The notes beneath the pieces are model-generated. The model searched no databases and was not told the origin of the DNA. It worked only from the letters and a program-made list of their open reading frames with translations. The position numbers were made by a program, and so were the translations under genes. From assembly GCA_031317595.1 (NCBI GenBank), contig JANCMB010000001.1, forward strand, positions 3,106,325-3,170,324: a stretch of 64,000 nt of DNA. The letters run 5' to 3'. The stretch is from Glutamicibacter sp. PS. Lineage in GTDB: Bacteria; Actinomycetota; Actinomycetes; Actinomycetales; Micrococcaceae. Below are positions 33,992-42,004 of the stretch, one piece after another (positions within the stretch are counted from its first letter, which is position 1; every line of letters starts with the position of its first letter).

Positions 33992-34663
33992 ATGAGTCAA
34001 CCATTGCCACCGCGCGTGAGAGCCATGATCATCAACTATGACCCGACCGCGACAGAAGCCCTCACGATTAGTGAGTTCTGCAAGACCCAGAAGATTTCCC
34101 GAAGCAACTTCTACCGCCTGCGCAAACGAGCCGCGAACGAAGCTGCAACAGCACTGCATCCCAGATCTCGGGCACCTCATCAACCGGGCAGGCGCTACGG
34201 GCCCGAGGTCGTCAACGAACTGGTCCGGCTCCGTAAGCATCTGAAGCAGGACGGGTGGTACTACGGATCGAAAACCATCCACTACGAAGCCGCGTTGGTC
34301 GAAGACTTCCCCGGAGGTACGGTGCCGTCCGTGGCCACCATCGCCCGGCGCTAGCGGCGGTTGGCCAGGTCGACCGCAACTCACGTAAACGCCCCCCAAG
34401 TCCTCATACATCTCGTTTGCTAGGTCATCGGCCATGGCCCTATGGCAACTGGACGCCTTCGAATTCACCACTACGGATGGGAAAACCCGTACCGTATACC
34501 AGCTCGTCGATGACGCAACCCGCTACGATGTCGGCTCGTGTGCCTATGCCCGGCACGAGAACAGCCACGACACCCACGAATTGCTCGCGCATGCCATCGC
34601 CGAGTACGGGGCGCCGCAGGAGATCCTCGGTGACAATTCCAAGGCGTTCAATCAATTGCGTAG
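33992..34663 (+). pseudogene. IS481-type transposase, frameshifted and truncated
   Basis: The first frame (33992-34354) encodes an N-terminal helix-turn-helix (LTISEFCKTQKISRSNFYRLRKRA) and the linker up to VPSVATIARR. The protein then continues in other frames: LAAVGQVDRNSRKRP, and, after another shift near 34430, MALWQLDAFEFTTTDGKTRTVYQLVDDATRYDVG ... AEYGAPQEILGDNSKAFNQLR, the first part of the DDE integrase core. At least two frameshifts are present, and the C-terminal half is missing because the sequence switches at about 34664 to an IS256-type 3' end. Not functional. Confidence 0.85.
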
Positions 34664-34948
34664 CGGTACCGAGAGATTCGTCGGCGTACCGATAGTGTGG
34701 GGATCTTCCCGACCCGCGAGGCGATCATCCGCCTGGTCGGTGTGGTGTTGGCCGAGCAGACCGATGAATGGGCCGAGGGGCGCCGGTATCTCGGACTGGC
34801 CGTGTTGGCTCGGTGTCGGCTGAGCGTCGTGGCCCCGGGCAGGACCCCACCATAGAGAAGGAGGTGGTGACGTATCCGTTCCACGTGCTGAGCGTCTGAT
34901 TCAAACCTCCGAAGGACCTCGCGTTACACCACTCCCCGGGACTTGACC
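34664..34948 (+). mobile_element. IS256-type element remnant, 3' end, copy 1
   Basis: The reading frame 34664-34855 encodes the extreme C-terminus of an IS256/Mutator-type transposase ([23 protein letters not shown] ... [20 protein letters not shown]). About 90 bp of the element's right end follow, to 34948 where similarity to copy 2 stops (...GGGACTTGACC). The transposase body is missing: its upstream neighbour is the IS481 fragment. Confidence 0.85.
34668..34948. repeat. direct repeat, left copy (281 bp)
   Basis: Matches 37238-37518 at equal length (281 bp), with about a dozen substitutions and no gap seen. Both copies are IS256 right ends in the same orientation and bracket the 2.3-kb secreted-protein islet, so they could support its recombinational loss or duplication. 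Confidence 0.85.
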
Positions 34949-35164
34949 CCTATTGGATGCCTGAGAGCGAATACTAGTTCGAACCCATAGCAAGTAGATA
35001 ACATCAGGGACTCACGGTTTGCACAAGTTATCCTTCTACACAACGCCAGCCTCTTTGACTATTATTCACTTAGCAGATATAAAAAGAATTAGCAAGTCAC
35101 AGCTTTGTTCGAAATTTTGATCGATAATGCGGGACTTGCCTTCCAAATCTCTGAAAGTGGTTTT

Positions 35165-36439
35165 ATGCTCGTTCGCGCAAGAAAGCGATCCCATGCGATT
35201 CTTGGGTTCGCCGTCTCAATTCCCGTTGCAATCTCATCCGCTGTACTAGCTACACCAGCAGCAGCTCAGCCAGCAGACCAGGCAAATAATGTTTCGTCTA
35301 CAGTCTCAGAGCAAATCAATTCGTCTCTGCTTTCCAAGGCCGTCGACAATTACGTGAGTGGAAATCTCAATTCCGTAGCGCACTTAGTAGAAGTGGTATC
35401 GCCGCAGAACGGAATCGATCCTGTCCTTTCAGAGCAAGATAACCCATGGCTTGCTGTCGAGGAGAATCTACTTTCGGAAGGAAACTCGATATCCCCGGAT
35501 CTTGGGGTTTCTTTCGCTGAGCCACTCAGTGATCCGAAGGTAATCGATGGAATTGTTGTCAGTTCGGACGCTAGTCAAGACCTCGACGTAGCGCATCGCG
35601 AGACTGAGCATGGTGAACAATTCGTGACCGTGCTTGGCTCGAAAGATTCCCCATCTGCTCTTGCATACGAACTCGATCTTCCAGATGAAGCGCAACTAAA
35701 GCAGTTGCATGATGGATCCATCGACATTATCGCACCGGTCGATACCGAGGTCAGCCTTCCTGGCGAGGACGAGCGTATCGAAGACGCAGCGACGGCAATT
35801 ATCGGCAACGAAATCACTTCTCTTGACGATTTAGATAACCTTACTGATGAGCAAATCGAGCAGTTAGCAGCCGTACCAGAGGCAGAAACTAAGACGGTCA
35901 CTGAGAACCAGCGCATAGGTACAATCGAAGCTCCCTGGGCTGTCGATGCAAAAGGCCAGCCAGTAGGAACGGCCTACAGCATCGACGGCAATACACTTGT
36001 TCAAACTGTGGAGATTCAGGCAGACACAGCATTTCCAGTTGTCGCAGATCCTAGCTTCTCTTGGTGGGTAGAAAAGGGGACTAAATGTGCGCTGGGCATT
36101 GGAACACTGGCCTTCTTCGGATACGGGAAGATTGCTGTCGCGCTCGGAAAACTTGTGGTCAAGATGCGTAATGCAAGTGCGGCTAGTAAACTAGGCAAGG
36201 CGTATGCGGCTTGGAAAAAACTTGGTACTTCTAATTCATCACGTTTTAGTGAGCTAGTGAAACAAATCAAAAGTCTGGCAAGCCTTGTCATACAGAAGGG
36301 TGGAAAATCAGCTTTCGCCAAGCACAAGGCTAAGAGCAAAAAGGCTGCTGCAAGCATCGCATTCCTAAAAGAAGGTGGGCAAGTCATTGGATCAATCTTT
36401 GGCATTGGTGCATGCATTGACATGGTCAAAGCTAAATAG
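35165..36439 (+). CDS. secreted protein with variable Cys-bounded C-terminus, possible bacteriocin or toxin
   Basis: A 424-residue exported protein: basic N-terminus, hydrophobic core and an ATPAAAQP cleavage region near 30-36. Residues ~40-290 are acidic and strand-forming, with EAPWAVDAKG (255-264) and FPVVADP (290-296). I recall this ending from actinobacterial secreted proteins whose C-termini differ between strains. The last ~115 residues are basic and helical, lie between C308 and C417, and have Gly-rich hydrophobic ends (CALGIGTLAFFGYG, IGSIFGIGACIDM). This resembles a pore-forming bacteriocin after a prodomain. Codons are markedly A/T-richer than in the neighbours. The toxin role is inference. 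Confidence 0.7.
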   Translation: MLVRARKRSHAILGFAVSIPVAISSAVLATPAAAQPADQANNVSSTVSEQINSSLLSKAVDNYVSGNLNSVAHLVEVVSPQNGIDPVLSEQDNPWLAVEENLLSEGNSISPDLGVSFAEPLSDPKVIDGIVVSSDASQDLDVAHRETEHGEQFVTVLGSKDSPSALAYELDLPDEAQLKQLHDGSIDIIAPVDTEVSLPGEDERIEDAATAIIGNEITSLDDLDNLTDEQIEQLAAVPEAETKTVTENQRIGTIEAPWAVDAKGQPVGTAYSIDGNTLVQTVEIQADTAFPVVADPSFSWWVEKGTKCALGIGTLAFFGYGKIAVALGKLVVKMRNASAASKLGKAYAAWKKLGTSNSSRFSELVKQIKSLASLVIQKGGKSAFAKHKAKSKKAAASIAFLKEGGQVIGSIFGIGACIDMVKAK

Positions 36440-36461
36440 CTAATAGAAGAGGTTTATCAGC

Positions 36462-36680
36462 TTGTTTGCACTAATCGTTTCGTGGGTTGTTTCCGTCGTG
36501 ATCTTGTGGATTGCGCTCTACACAGCTTGGAAGGTTGTCCCTGAGTCCAACTCTTCCACCCAAAATATCGTCTCGCGAACGTTTGCGGCATTCGACACAA
36601 CCAATTGGGTGCTGTTCGTCCTCGGGTCAGGATTTCTTATTGCTAGCGTGTTCCAAACGATTGATTTCGTTTCACGATAG
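36462..36680 (+). CDS. two-TM small membrane protein, candidate immunity protein
   Basis: A 72-residue protein with two hydrophobic helices (about 2-25 and 48-67) and a short polar loop. It starts with TTG at 36462, with AAGAGG about nine bases upstream. It lies 22 bp after the secreted protein gene and before a terminator, so the two are one transcription unit. Size, topology and position are those of immunity proteins to membrane-active bacteriocins; no family is recognised. Confidence 0.6.
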   Translation: MFALIVSWVVSVVILWIALYTAWKVVPESNSSTQNIVSRTFAAFDTTNWVLFVLGSGFLIASVFQTIDFVSR

Positions 36681-37013
36681 CAACTCCAGAATTATCAGCG
36701 TTTCACCCAGCTGCCCTAGCTTGGACTCACCAGGCTAGGGCAGCTTTGCATACCGAGATCTTGAAAACGTTGCGCACTCTGAACCGAGTTTCTCGTCACT
36801 TTGGTGCAATCGATGGCACTCACCAGCATCTCTCCCGGGTCTACTACCGATACCCCAGCAATATGCTCCAGTATCTTTAGAATAAAGTTGCGTTAGACGC
36901 GCCCCAAGCGAGCATTATAGGTAATAGATGCGAACAAACTTGGCAAGGATTTATCGCAGCCTGTTTCAGGGAAATAAAGCCCTGAGTTTCCCGAGGGGTA
37001 TGTCGTCTTTAGG
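36681..37013. other. intergenic region with a terminator and no supported gene
   Basis: Contains the terminator at 36709-36745. The rest (36766-37013) is A/T-rich, without a frame that has a start, a ribosome-binding site and sensible composition. Confidence 0.5.
36709..36745 (+). terminator. terminator after the secreted/two-TM pair
   Basis: AGCTGCCCTAGC (36709-36720) pairs perfectly with GCTAGGGCAGCT (36734-36745), followed by TTTGC. The 12-bp stem lies 28 bp after the stop of the two-TM gene. Confidence 0.75.
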
Positions 37014-37149
37014 TTATTCCTGAGACGCTGGGGCAGGTAGCTTGTGTTCTTTAACGAACCCAAGAACCAAAAATACAACGGCTACCAGTTGTGTCACACA
37101 CGAGACTACAACCAGCGCAAAAAGCGATTCACCAAGACGAGGCAGTGAT

Positions 37150-37518
37150 GCGGCTAAAGAGGATATCCTCGCGTTTACCGGGTTCCCGAAGGATGTATGC
37201 CAGCAGATCTGATCGAACAACCCGAATGAGCGGTTGAACCGAGAGATTCGTCGGCGCACCGATAGCGTGGGGATCTTCCCGACCCGAGAGGCAATCATCC
37301 ACCTGGTCGGCGCGGTGCTGGCCGAGCAGACCGATGAATGGGCCGAGGGGCGCCGGTATCTCGGACTGGCCGTGTTGGCTCGGTGTCGGCTGAGCGTCGT
37401 GGCCCCGGGCAGGACCCCACCATAGAGAAGGAGGTGGTGACGTATCCGTTCCACGCGCTGAGCGCCTGATTCAAACCTCCGAAGGACCTCGCGTTACACC
37501 ACTCCCCGGGACTTGACC
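37150..37518 (+). mobile_element. IS256-type element remnant, 3' end, copy 2, with nonsense mutation
   Basis: The frame 37150-37425 encodes the last ~90 residues of an IS256/Mutator transposase: AAKEDILAFTGFPKDV, then a TGA where the family has Trp, then [23 protein letters not shown] ... [12 protein letters not shown]. The right end of the element follows to 37518. It extends about 90 bp further into the transposase than copy 1. Dead fragment. Confidence 0.85.
37238..37518. repeat. direct repeat, right copy (281 bp)
   Basis: The partner of 34668-34948, in the same orientation. Similarity ends sharply after GGGACTTGACC on the right. Confidence 0.85.
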
Positions 37519-37640
37519 TCCGACTCAGGATCAAAGACGTCAGCCAGAACTCCGGAAGTAACAAGCAGGAACAGACAGGCTACTACTAGCGCAATAATTA
37601 TTGTAGAGATGAGGAAGAACTTCTTGTCTTGTGCTTTCAC

Positions 37641-38278
37641 GGGTTAACTACTACCACCTGCTTCGTTAATCTCTTCGGACATAAGCCGCTCCGGAGAATC
37701 CACAGTTAGGCACTAGGGCTTTCGCGAGTCGGCCCCCTAGCTGCACGCCGACTGGCCCGTTCAACCAGCAGCAAGGCACCATTCCGCATGGACACCACCA
37801 GAGCACTTGCGAAGGTGGCCCCGGCGTCCAAGGAAAGTTCGGCCTACCTCCTAGGCATCTCCGCGAATGTTTCAGCTTCGGAGAGCTCCAATGCCGGTGG
37901 AGGGTTTCATGTTGGCCTATGCGGGAAGACAAGCTCCATGTACCGTAAGAGTCGGCAAGAAAACGGTTCACATTGCTACGGTTTAAATTACGCAAACCAG
38001 CGGCTCGCTAAACCGAGATATCGCTTCATTTGGCAGCTGAGAATGTGTAGCTTTTGTGTCGTATCTCTGGCAGTCCCGTGAGCCGATCCCCTCGCGAGAC
38101 ACCTAGACGGTGGCTCAGAGCACGCCGACCTGTCTGATTGATCGCATTGTTGCGGCCAGTCTTGAATCTTGATTACCAAGGAGTAGCCTGAGGTTATGGC
38201 CTGACGGCCGGCCCACACTCCACGGCCGCCCGACCGAAGTACCGCGCACCCTGCGGTGAATTTCGAGAAAGGCACATC
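37641..38278. other. 638-bp gap without a supported gene
   Basis: Open frames on both strands (for example 37788-38081 plus and 37666-37995 minus) have poor composition, no ribosome-binding site and no recognisable motif. It looks like decayed DNA at the right edge of the islet. The last 100 bp should carry the promoter of the dehydrogenase gene at 38279. Confidence 0.55.
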
Positions 38279-39127
38279 ATGCAGAACCTCACCGTTCTTG
38301 GAACCGGAGTCCTCGGCTCCCAGATCATTTTCCAATCCGCCTACTTCGGTAAGAACGTGGTCGCTTACGACCTGAATGACGAGATCCTGGCCAAGCTCGA
38401 TGCACGTTGGAAATACCTCAAAGGCGAATACCTTCGTGATCTACCAGAGGCCACCGAGCAGAAGCTCGACGACACCATTTCACGCATTCGCATCACTTCC
38501 GATCTAGCCGATGCACTTAGCGATGCAGACTTGGTGATCGAAGCGGTCCCAGAACGACTGGACATCAAGCAGGATACTTGGCAAAAGGTCAGTGCCCTCG
38601 CCCCGAGCAAGACGATCTTCGCAACTAACTCGTCCACCCTATTGCCCAGCGACATCGCGCCCTTTACCGATCGACCCGAGAACTTCTTGGCTCTGCACTT
38701 TGCCAACGAGGTATGGAAGAACAACACCGGTGAAGTAATGGATCATGCCGGTACCTCTGCGGAAGCCTTCGAACAGGTCGCGGACTTCGCCGAAGAGATC
38801 GGAATGGTCCCCATCCGTGTAATGAAAGAACAGCCTGGCTACGTCCTGAACTCGCTTCTCGTGCCATTCCTTCATGCGGCCGCTGCCCTCTTCGTAAAGG
38901 GCGTCGCCAGCGTCGAGGACATCGACAAGACGTGGCGCATCGGCACCGGCGCACCAAAGGGCCCCTTCGAGATCTTCGACATTGTCGGCATGATGACACC
39001 GTACAACCTGAGCAAGAACAACCCAGATCCGATTCAGCAGGAGTTCGCCGAAATCCTCAAGCGGGATTACATCGATCAGGGACGCCTCGGTAAGGGCTCG
39101 GGCCGCGGCTTCTACGACTACGAATAA
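38279..39127 (+). CDS. 3-hydroxyacyl-CoA dehydrogenase (3-hydroxybutyryl-CoA type)
   Basis: A 282-residue NAD(P)-dependent dehydrogenase oxidising an L-3-hydroxyacyl-CoA, or the reverse. The Rossmann loop is VLGTGVLGSQIIFQSA, the catalytic His-Glu pair is placed at ALHFANEVW, and TNSSTLLPSDIA and QPGYVLNSLLVPFLHAAAAL are family segments. A GAGAAAGG ribosome-binding site lies just upstream. The C-terminal domain ends GSGRGFYDY as in single-domain bacterial enzymes. Substrate length is not evident. Confidence 0.92.
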   Translation: MQNLTVLGTGVLGSQIIFQSAYFGKNVVAYDLNDEILAKLDARWKYLKGEYLRDLPEATEQKLDDTISRIRITSDLADALSDADLVIEAVPERLDIKQDTWQKVSALAPSKTIFATNSSTLLPSDIAPFTDRPENFLALHFANEVWKNNTGEVMDHAGTSAEAFEQVADFAEEIGMVPIRVMKEQPGYVLNSLLVPFLHAAAALFVKGVASVEDIDKTWRIGTGAPKGPFEIFDIVGMMTPYNLSKNNPDPIQQEFAEILKRDYIDQGRLGKGSGRGFYDYE

Positions 39128-39216
39128 GCCCGTCGCGCATACTGGTTCAGTGTCGTTCCCATGAACGGCACCGCCCACCCCGCCACCGGCAGGATTCACC
39201 GGGCTAGACTACAGGC

Positions 39217-39750
39217 ATGGACGCACTGATCCCCACGCACCTTCAAGGCCATGCCGTACCCGTGGATGTCGAGTTTGGGCGGGGTTTCGCGCTGCGCTCG
39301 GCGCAGGGAGGCGATCAATTCGAACTCTGGTACAGCGGTGACCTAATGGAGGAATATGGATTGATCGTCGGTGGCGAAAGTCCCTCACTGGTAATCGCCA
39401 AGGCTCAAGACTCAGGCGAAGAAATCATACTCTTCGACGCGGCCCGCCATGGCTACGACGCCATGTTCGTCGATGAACCGGACCTCCAAGCGATGATTGA
39501 CCGTAGCGCGGGCACGCTACTGGAGCGGGACGGGCATACGGTCTTTAGCGTCGAAATCCAGCTGATGGATAACATCGACTGGGACGATGAAGAGGATGAC
39601 TTCCGCGATGCCGACGGAGTGTTGCGTCTGATCACCGGCGAAGAGATTAGCGAAGAACGCTTGCGCGCCGATGGTTTTGACGCGTTAAGCATCACGGTGA
39701 TGACCGCACAAGGGCAACGCTACGATGTTGTCGAAGAGGAACTTGCCTAG
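39217..39750 (+). CDS. acidic protein of unknown function
   Basis: A 177-residue, strongly acidic soluble protein (DNIDWDDEEDDFRDADG near residue 118). No signal peptide, membrane segment or known motif. The stop overlaps the convergent scramblase-like gene by 4 bp. Composition and third-base GC match the neighbours, so it is probably a real gene. Confidence 0.68.
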   Translation: MDALIPTHLQGHAVPVDVEFGRGFALRSAQGGDQFELWYSGDLMEEYGLIVGGESPSLVIAKAQDSGEEIILFDAARHGYDAMFVDEPDLQAMIDRSAGTLLERDGHTVFSVEIQLMDNIDWDDEEDDFRDADGVLRLITGEEISEERLRADGFDALSITVMTAQGQRYDVVEEELA

Positions 39751-40301
39751 TTCCTGTTCCGTTGCTGCTTTTCGCGGATAAGGTCCAGCGCGATAATTCC
39801 GCCGATAATCGCCTGACGCTGCGGCACCGTCAGTTCGGCGGCCAAACGTAATGCGTAAGTGGACTTACCCAGGAAGGCATTTCCCACGCCCGACCATTCA
39901 CGTGACACGCTGGCAAGCACACCGGCGGCCCCGGTGACCTGAAAGTCGAACCCCCAAATATCTCCAATAAGGTCCAGTTCTTCACCCTGCAGGTCGATCG
40001 TAAGTCGCGTTTTAAAGAACGTGATGCGCTTGACCAGGCTGGCCAGCGGGTTGCCCTGACCATCGAATAATTCGAGCCGGTCGCGGCCGAAGGTCATGGT
40101 GTCTTCAACCTTCAGCACCGGATTCTCCGGCCCGTCGAACACGGTAAGTTTGCGGGATCCGGCGAACATTCGACCCAGCGTGCTACCGCCAGTTTCGACG
40201 TGCGCTACCTGCTGACCGGCTTCATCATAAATGGCGAAGTCGTTCTTCGAGAAGTTCTTTGTCTGCTGAAAAATAAGCGCGTCGTGAGCGAAAAGGGTCA
40301 T
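39747..40301 (-). CDS. LURP-one/scramblase-like protein
   Basis: A 184-residue protein of the tubby-like/LURP-one-related fold, built of repeated strands (FAIYDEAGQQVAHVETGG, LTVFDGPENPVLKVEDTM, LELFDGQGNPLASLVKR). The C-terminal hydrophobic helix (RQAIIGGIIALDLI) is usual for this group. Bacterial members have no settled function; lipid or membrane binding is suggested by relatives. Confidence 0.78.
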   Translation of the reverse strand: MTLFAHDALIFQQTKNFSKNDFAIYDEAGQQVAHVETGGSTLGRMFAGSRKLTVFDGPENPVLKVEDTMTFGRDRLELFDGQGNPLASLVKRITFFKTRLTIDLQGEELDLIGDIWGFDFQVTGAAGVLASVSREWSGVGNAFLGKSTYALRLAAELTVPQRQAIIGGIIALDLIREKQQRNRN

Positions 40302-40381
40302 GGCTGAGATTATGCCACTCTATCTAGCAACCCACGTTAGTAACGCTGTCCCGCGCCGATGGCATGGCAGCGGGAGGCGTC

Positions 40382-40558
40382 AACTTGGTAAGAGTGAAGA
40401 CGCTAGGTGCATCGCACTCGGATCCCGGTTACGCACGGACGCGCCACTTCTTTGAAAAGTGCGGCTTTTTGCCACTTGAGGAAACTGACCTTTAGGGCGA
40501 GCACACACCGTGCCTGATTATGGTGAAGCCACTGCCCCCGGTGTCTTCCGACCGCTAA
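40382..40558 (+). pseudogene. C-terminal remnant of a GNAT acetyltransferase with an internal stop
   Basis: The plus-strand frame reads VKTLGASHSDPGYARTRHFFEKCGFLPLEETDL, a TAG at 40493-40495 where relatives have Trp, then GEHTPCLIMVKPLPP and a stop at 40558. This is the classic end of a GNAT domain, but the N-terminal half is absent. It converges on and slightly overlaps the intact GNAT gene. Dead fragment. Confidence 0.75.
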
Positions 40559-41126
40559 CCCCACCGGAACTTGCGGTAGCGCTCTCCCACTCGCGCCGTA
40601 GCAGGCCGTAGACCCAGGAGTCCGAAACCACGCCACCGACGATGCAGTCTTCGCGCAGGGTGCCCTCGAGCGTGAATCCGAGTTTTTCTAGCACTCGCCC
40701 CGAGGCAATATTTCGGGTGTCTGCCTCGGCCTGCATTCGATTCAGGTCCAATGCTCCATAGGCCCAATCGAGCATGGCTCGGGCGGCCTCGGTTGCATAA
40801 CCCTGCCCCCAGGCTTCCTCGCGGAAGCAATAGCCCAGCGACGCACTGCGGAAGTCTGGATCCCAATCGTTGATGGCACACCAGCCGAGAAACGCCCCGT
40901 CCGAGAGCCGATCAATGGCCACCCGCGCGCCAAGACCTTCCGCTTCCATGCGTTGGCACCGTTCCAGAAACCGGGTAGCCGCCGCGCGATCGCTCCACGG
41001 TTCCGAATCCCAGTAGCGCAGAACTTTGGCGTTGCTTTGCAGCGCGTAGATATCCTCCGCATCCTTTTCAACGAAGGGGCGCAGGTGCAAACGTGACGTT
41101 GTCAGCGTGGGCGTTGGCAGGCTCAT
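40518..41126 (-). CDS. RimJ/RimL-type GNAT acetyltransferase
   Basis: A 202-residue acetyltransferase: LTTSRLHLRPFVEKDAEDIYAL at the N-terminus, CoA-binding ASLGYCFREEAWGQGYATEAARAMLDWAYGAL, and NIASGRVLEKLGFTLEGTLRED at the C-terminus. RimJ/RimL relatives acetylate protein N-termini or small amines. The C-terminal 20 residues are a Ser/Gly-rich extension overlapping the decayed neighbour. Confidence 0.88.
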   Translation of the reverse strand: MSLPTPTLTTSRLHLRPFVEKDAEDIYALQSNAKVLRYWDSEPWSDRAAATRFLERCQRMEAEGLGARVAIDRLSDGAFLGWCAINDWDPDFRSASLGYCFREEAWGQGYATEAARAMLDWAYGALDLNRMQAEADTRNIASGRVLEKLGFTLEGTLREDCIVGGVVSDSWVYGLLRREWESATASSGGVSGRKTPGAVASP

Positions 41127-41158
41127 GACCTCATCCTTGCATGAGATCCCGGCCCGCG

Positions 41159-41938
41159 TCAGCCCTGGGTCTGTGGCGGCAGGGTCAGAATCTCCGCTCC
41201 CTCGGGGGTAATGGCAATCGTGTGCTCGCTATGTGCGGTGCGCGACCCCGTGGCACTTCGCAGCGTCCATCCGTCCTCGTCGACGATCAGTCGGTCCGTA
41301 TCGGCCATAACCCACGGTTCTACGGCCAAGAGCAAACCCGGGCGTAGTTCATAGCCGCGCCCGGCACGTCCGGCGTTGGGAACGTGAGGTTCTTGGTGCA
41401 TGGTGGAACCAATGCCGTGCCCACCAAACTCAAGATTGATTTTGTACCCCTCGGATGAGAGCACCTGCTCAATGGCATGCGACAGATCACCGATGCGTGC
41501 CCCGGGCTTAGCCACGGCAATGGCAGCGGCTAAGGCACGCTCGGTGGTTTCAATCAGGGCCATATCGTCCTTCGACGCCGTGCCCACGACAAAACTGATG
41601 GCCGCATCGGCGGCGATACCGTCCTTGAGGAGCGCAAGGTCGAGGGTCAGCAGATCCCCGTCGACCAGGTCATAATCGCGGGGCTTTCCATGCAATACGG
41701 CATCGTTGACGGCGGTGCATATGTAGTGTCCAAAAGAGCCGCGCCCGAAAGCGGGCGCATAGTCGACATAGCAGGACACCGCACCTGCCTGTTCGATGAG
41801 TTCGCGGACCCACTGGTTGATTTCGAGCAGATTCGTGCCGACCTGGCAGCGGCGGCGCACCGTATCAAGTATCTCGCCCACGATACGCCCGGCCGCCCGG
41901 GCCTTCTGCAGCTCGCTGTCCGTCAGTATCTCGATCAT
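41159..41938 (-). CDS. map: type I methionine aminopeptidase
   Basis: A 259-residue pita-bread-fold metalloenzyme removing N-terminal methionine. The metal ligands are visible in VDGDLLTLDLALLKDGIAADAAISF (two Asp), EFGGHGIGSTMHQEPHVPN (His) and LLLAVEPWVM (Glu), with the final Glu in HSEHTIAI. The ATG at 41938 has GGGAGAAG upstream; the open frame to 42004 is not used. It is divergent from an XRE regulator and lies outside the ribosomal-protein cluster where the main map usually sits, so it may be a second copy. Confidence 0.93.
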   Translation of the reverse strand: MIEILTDSELQKARAAGRIVGEILDTVRRRCQVGTNLLEINQWVRELIEQAGAVSCYVDYAPAFGRGSFGHYICTAVNDAVLHGKPRDYDLVDGDLLTLDLALLKDGIAADAAISFVVGTASKDDMALIETTERALAAAIAVAKPGARIGDLSHAIEQVLSSEGYKINLEFGGHGIGSTMHQEPHVPNAGRAGRGYELRPGLLLAVEPWVMADTDRLIVDEDGWTLRSATGSRTAHSEHTIAITPEGAEILTLPPQTQG

Positions 41939-41968
41939 GTGGCTTCTCCCTGCACCGTCGACAATTAA

Positions 41969-41997
41969 TTCCGGTAATTCTATACCGGTACTATAAT
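41969..41997 (+). promoter_or_regulatory. promoter giving a probable leaderless XRE mRNA
   Basis: TATAAT (41992-41997) is a perfect -10 hexamer ending 7 bp before the ATG at 42005; a weak -35 (TTCCGG) lies 17 bp upstream. Transcription should start on or next to the A of the ATG. Two CCGGTA-containing segments (41970-41977 and 41983-41990) flank the region and could be operator half-sites. Confidence 0.6.
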
Positions 41998-42004
41998 TGA
42001 CCAC

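Larger units (their letters stand above)
37014..37640 (-). pseudogene. two-TM membrane protein gene interrupted by an IS256 remnant
   Basis: On the minus strand a GTG at 37640 opens a frame with a basic start (VKAQDKKFF), one TM helix (LISTIIIALVVACLFLLVTS) and an acidic end (ADVFDPESE) that runs into the IS256 right end at 37518. In the same frame, the sequence beyond the remnant (37149 to 37014) gives LPRLGESLFALVVVSCVTQLVAVVFLVLGFVKEHK, a second TM helix, then a polar tail and a stop. Together they look like one protein of about 85 residues cut by the insertion. It resembles the 72-residue candidate immunity protein in size and topology. Confidence 0.55.

Noticed and set aside
36893-37078. 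Minus-strand 61-codon frame
   Set aside because: No ribosome-binding site and it overlaps the tail of the interrupted membrane gene, which is better supported.
37788-38081. Plus-strand 97-codon frame in the gap before the dehydrogenase
   Set aside because: Composition unlike the neighbours, no motif, no start signal.
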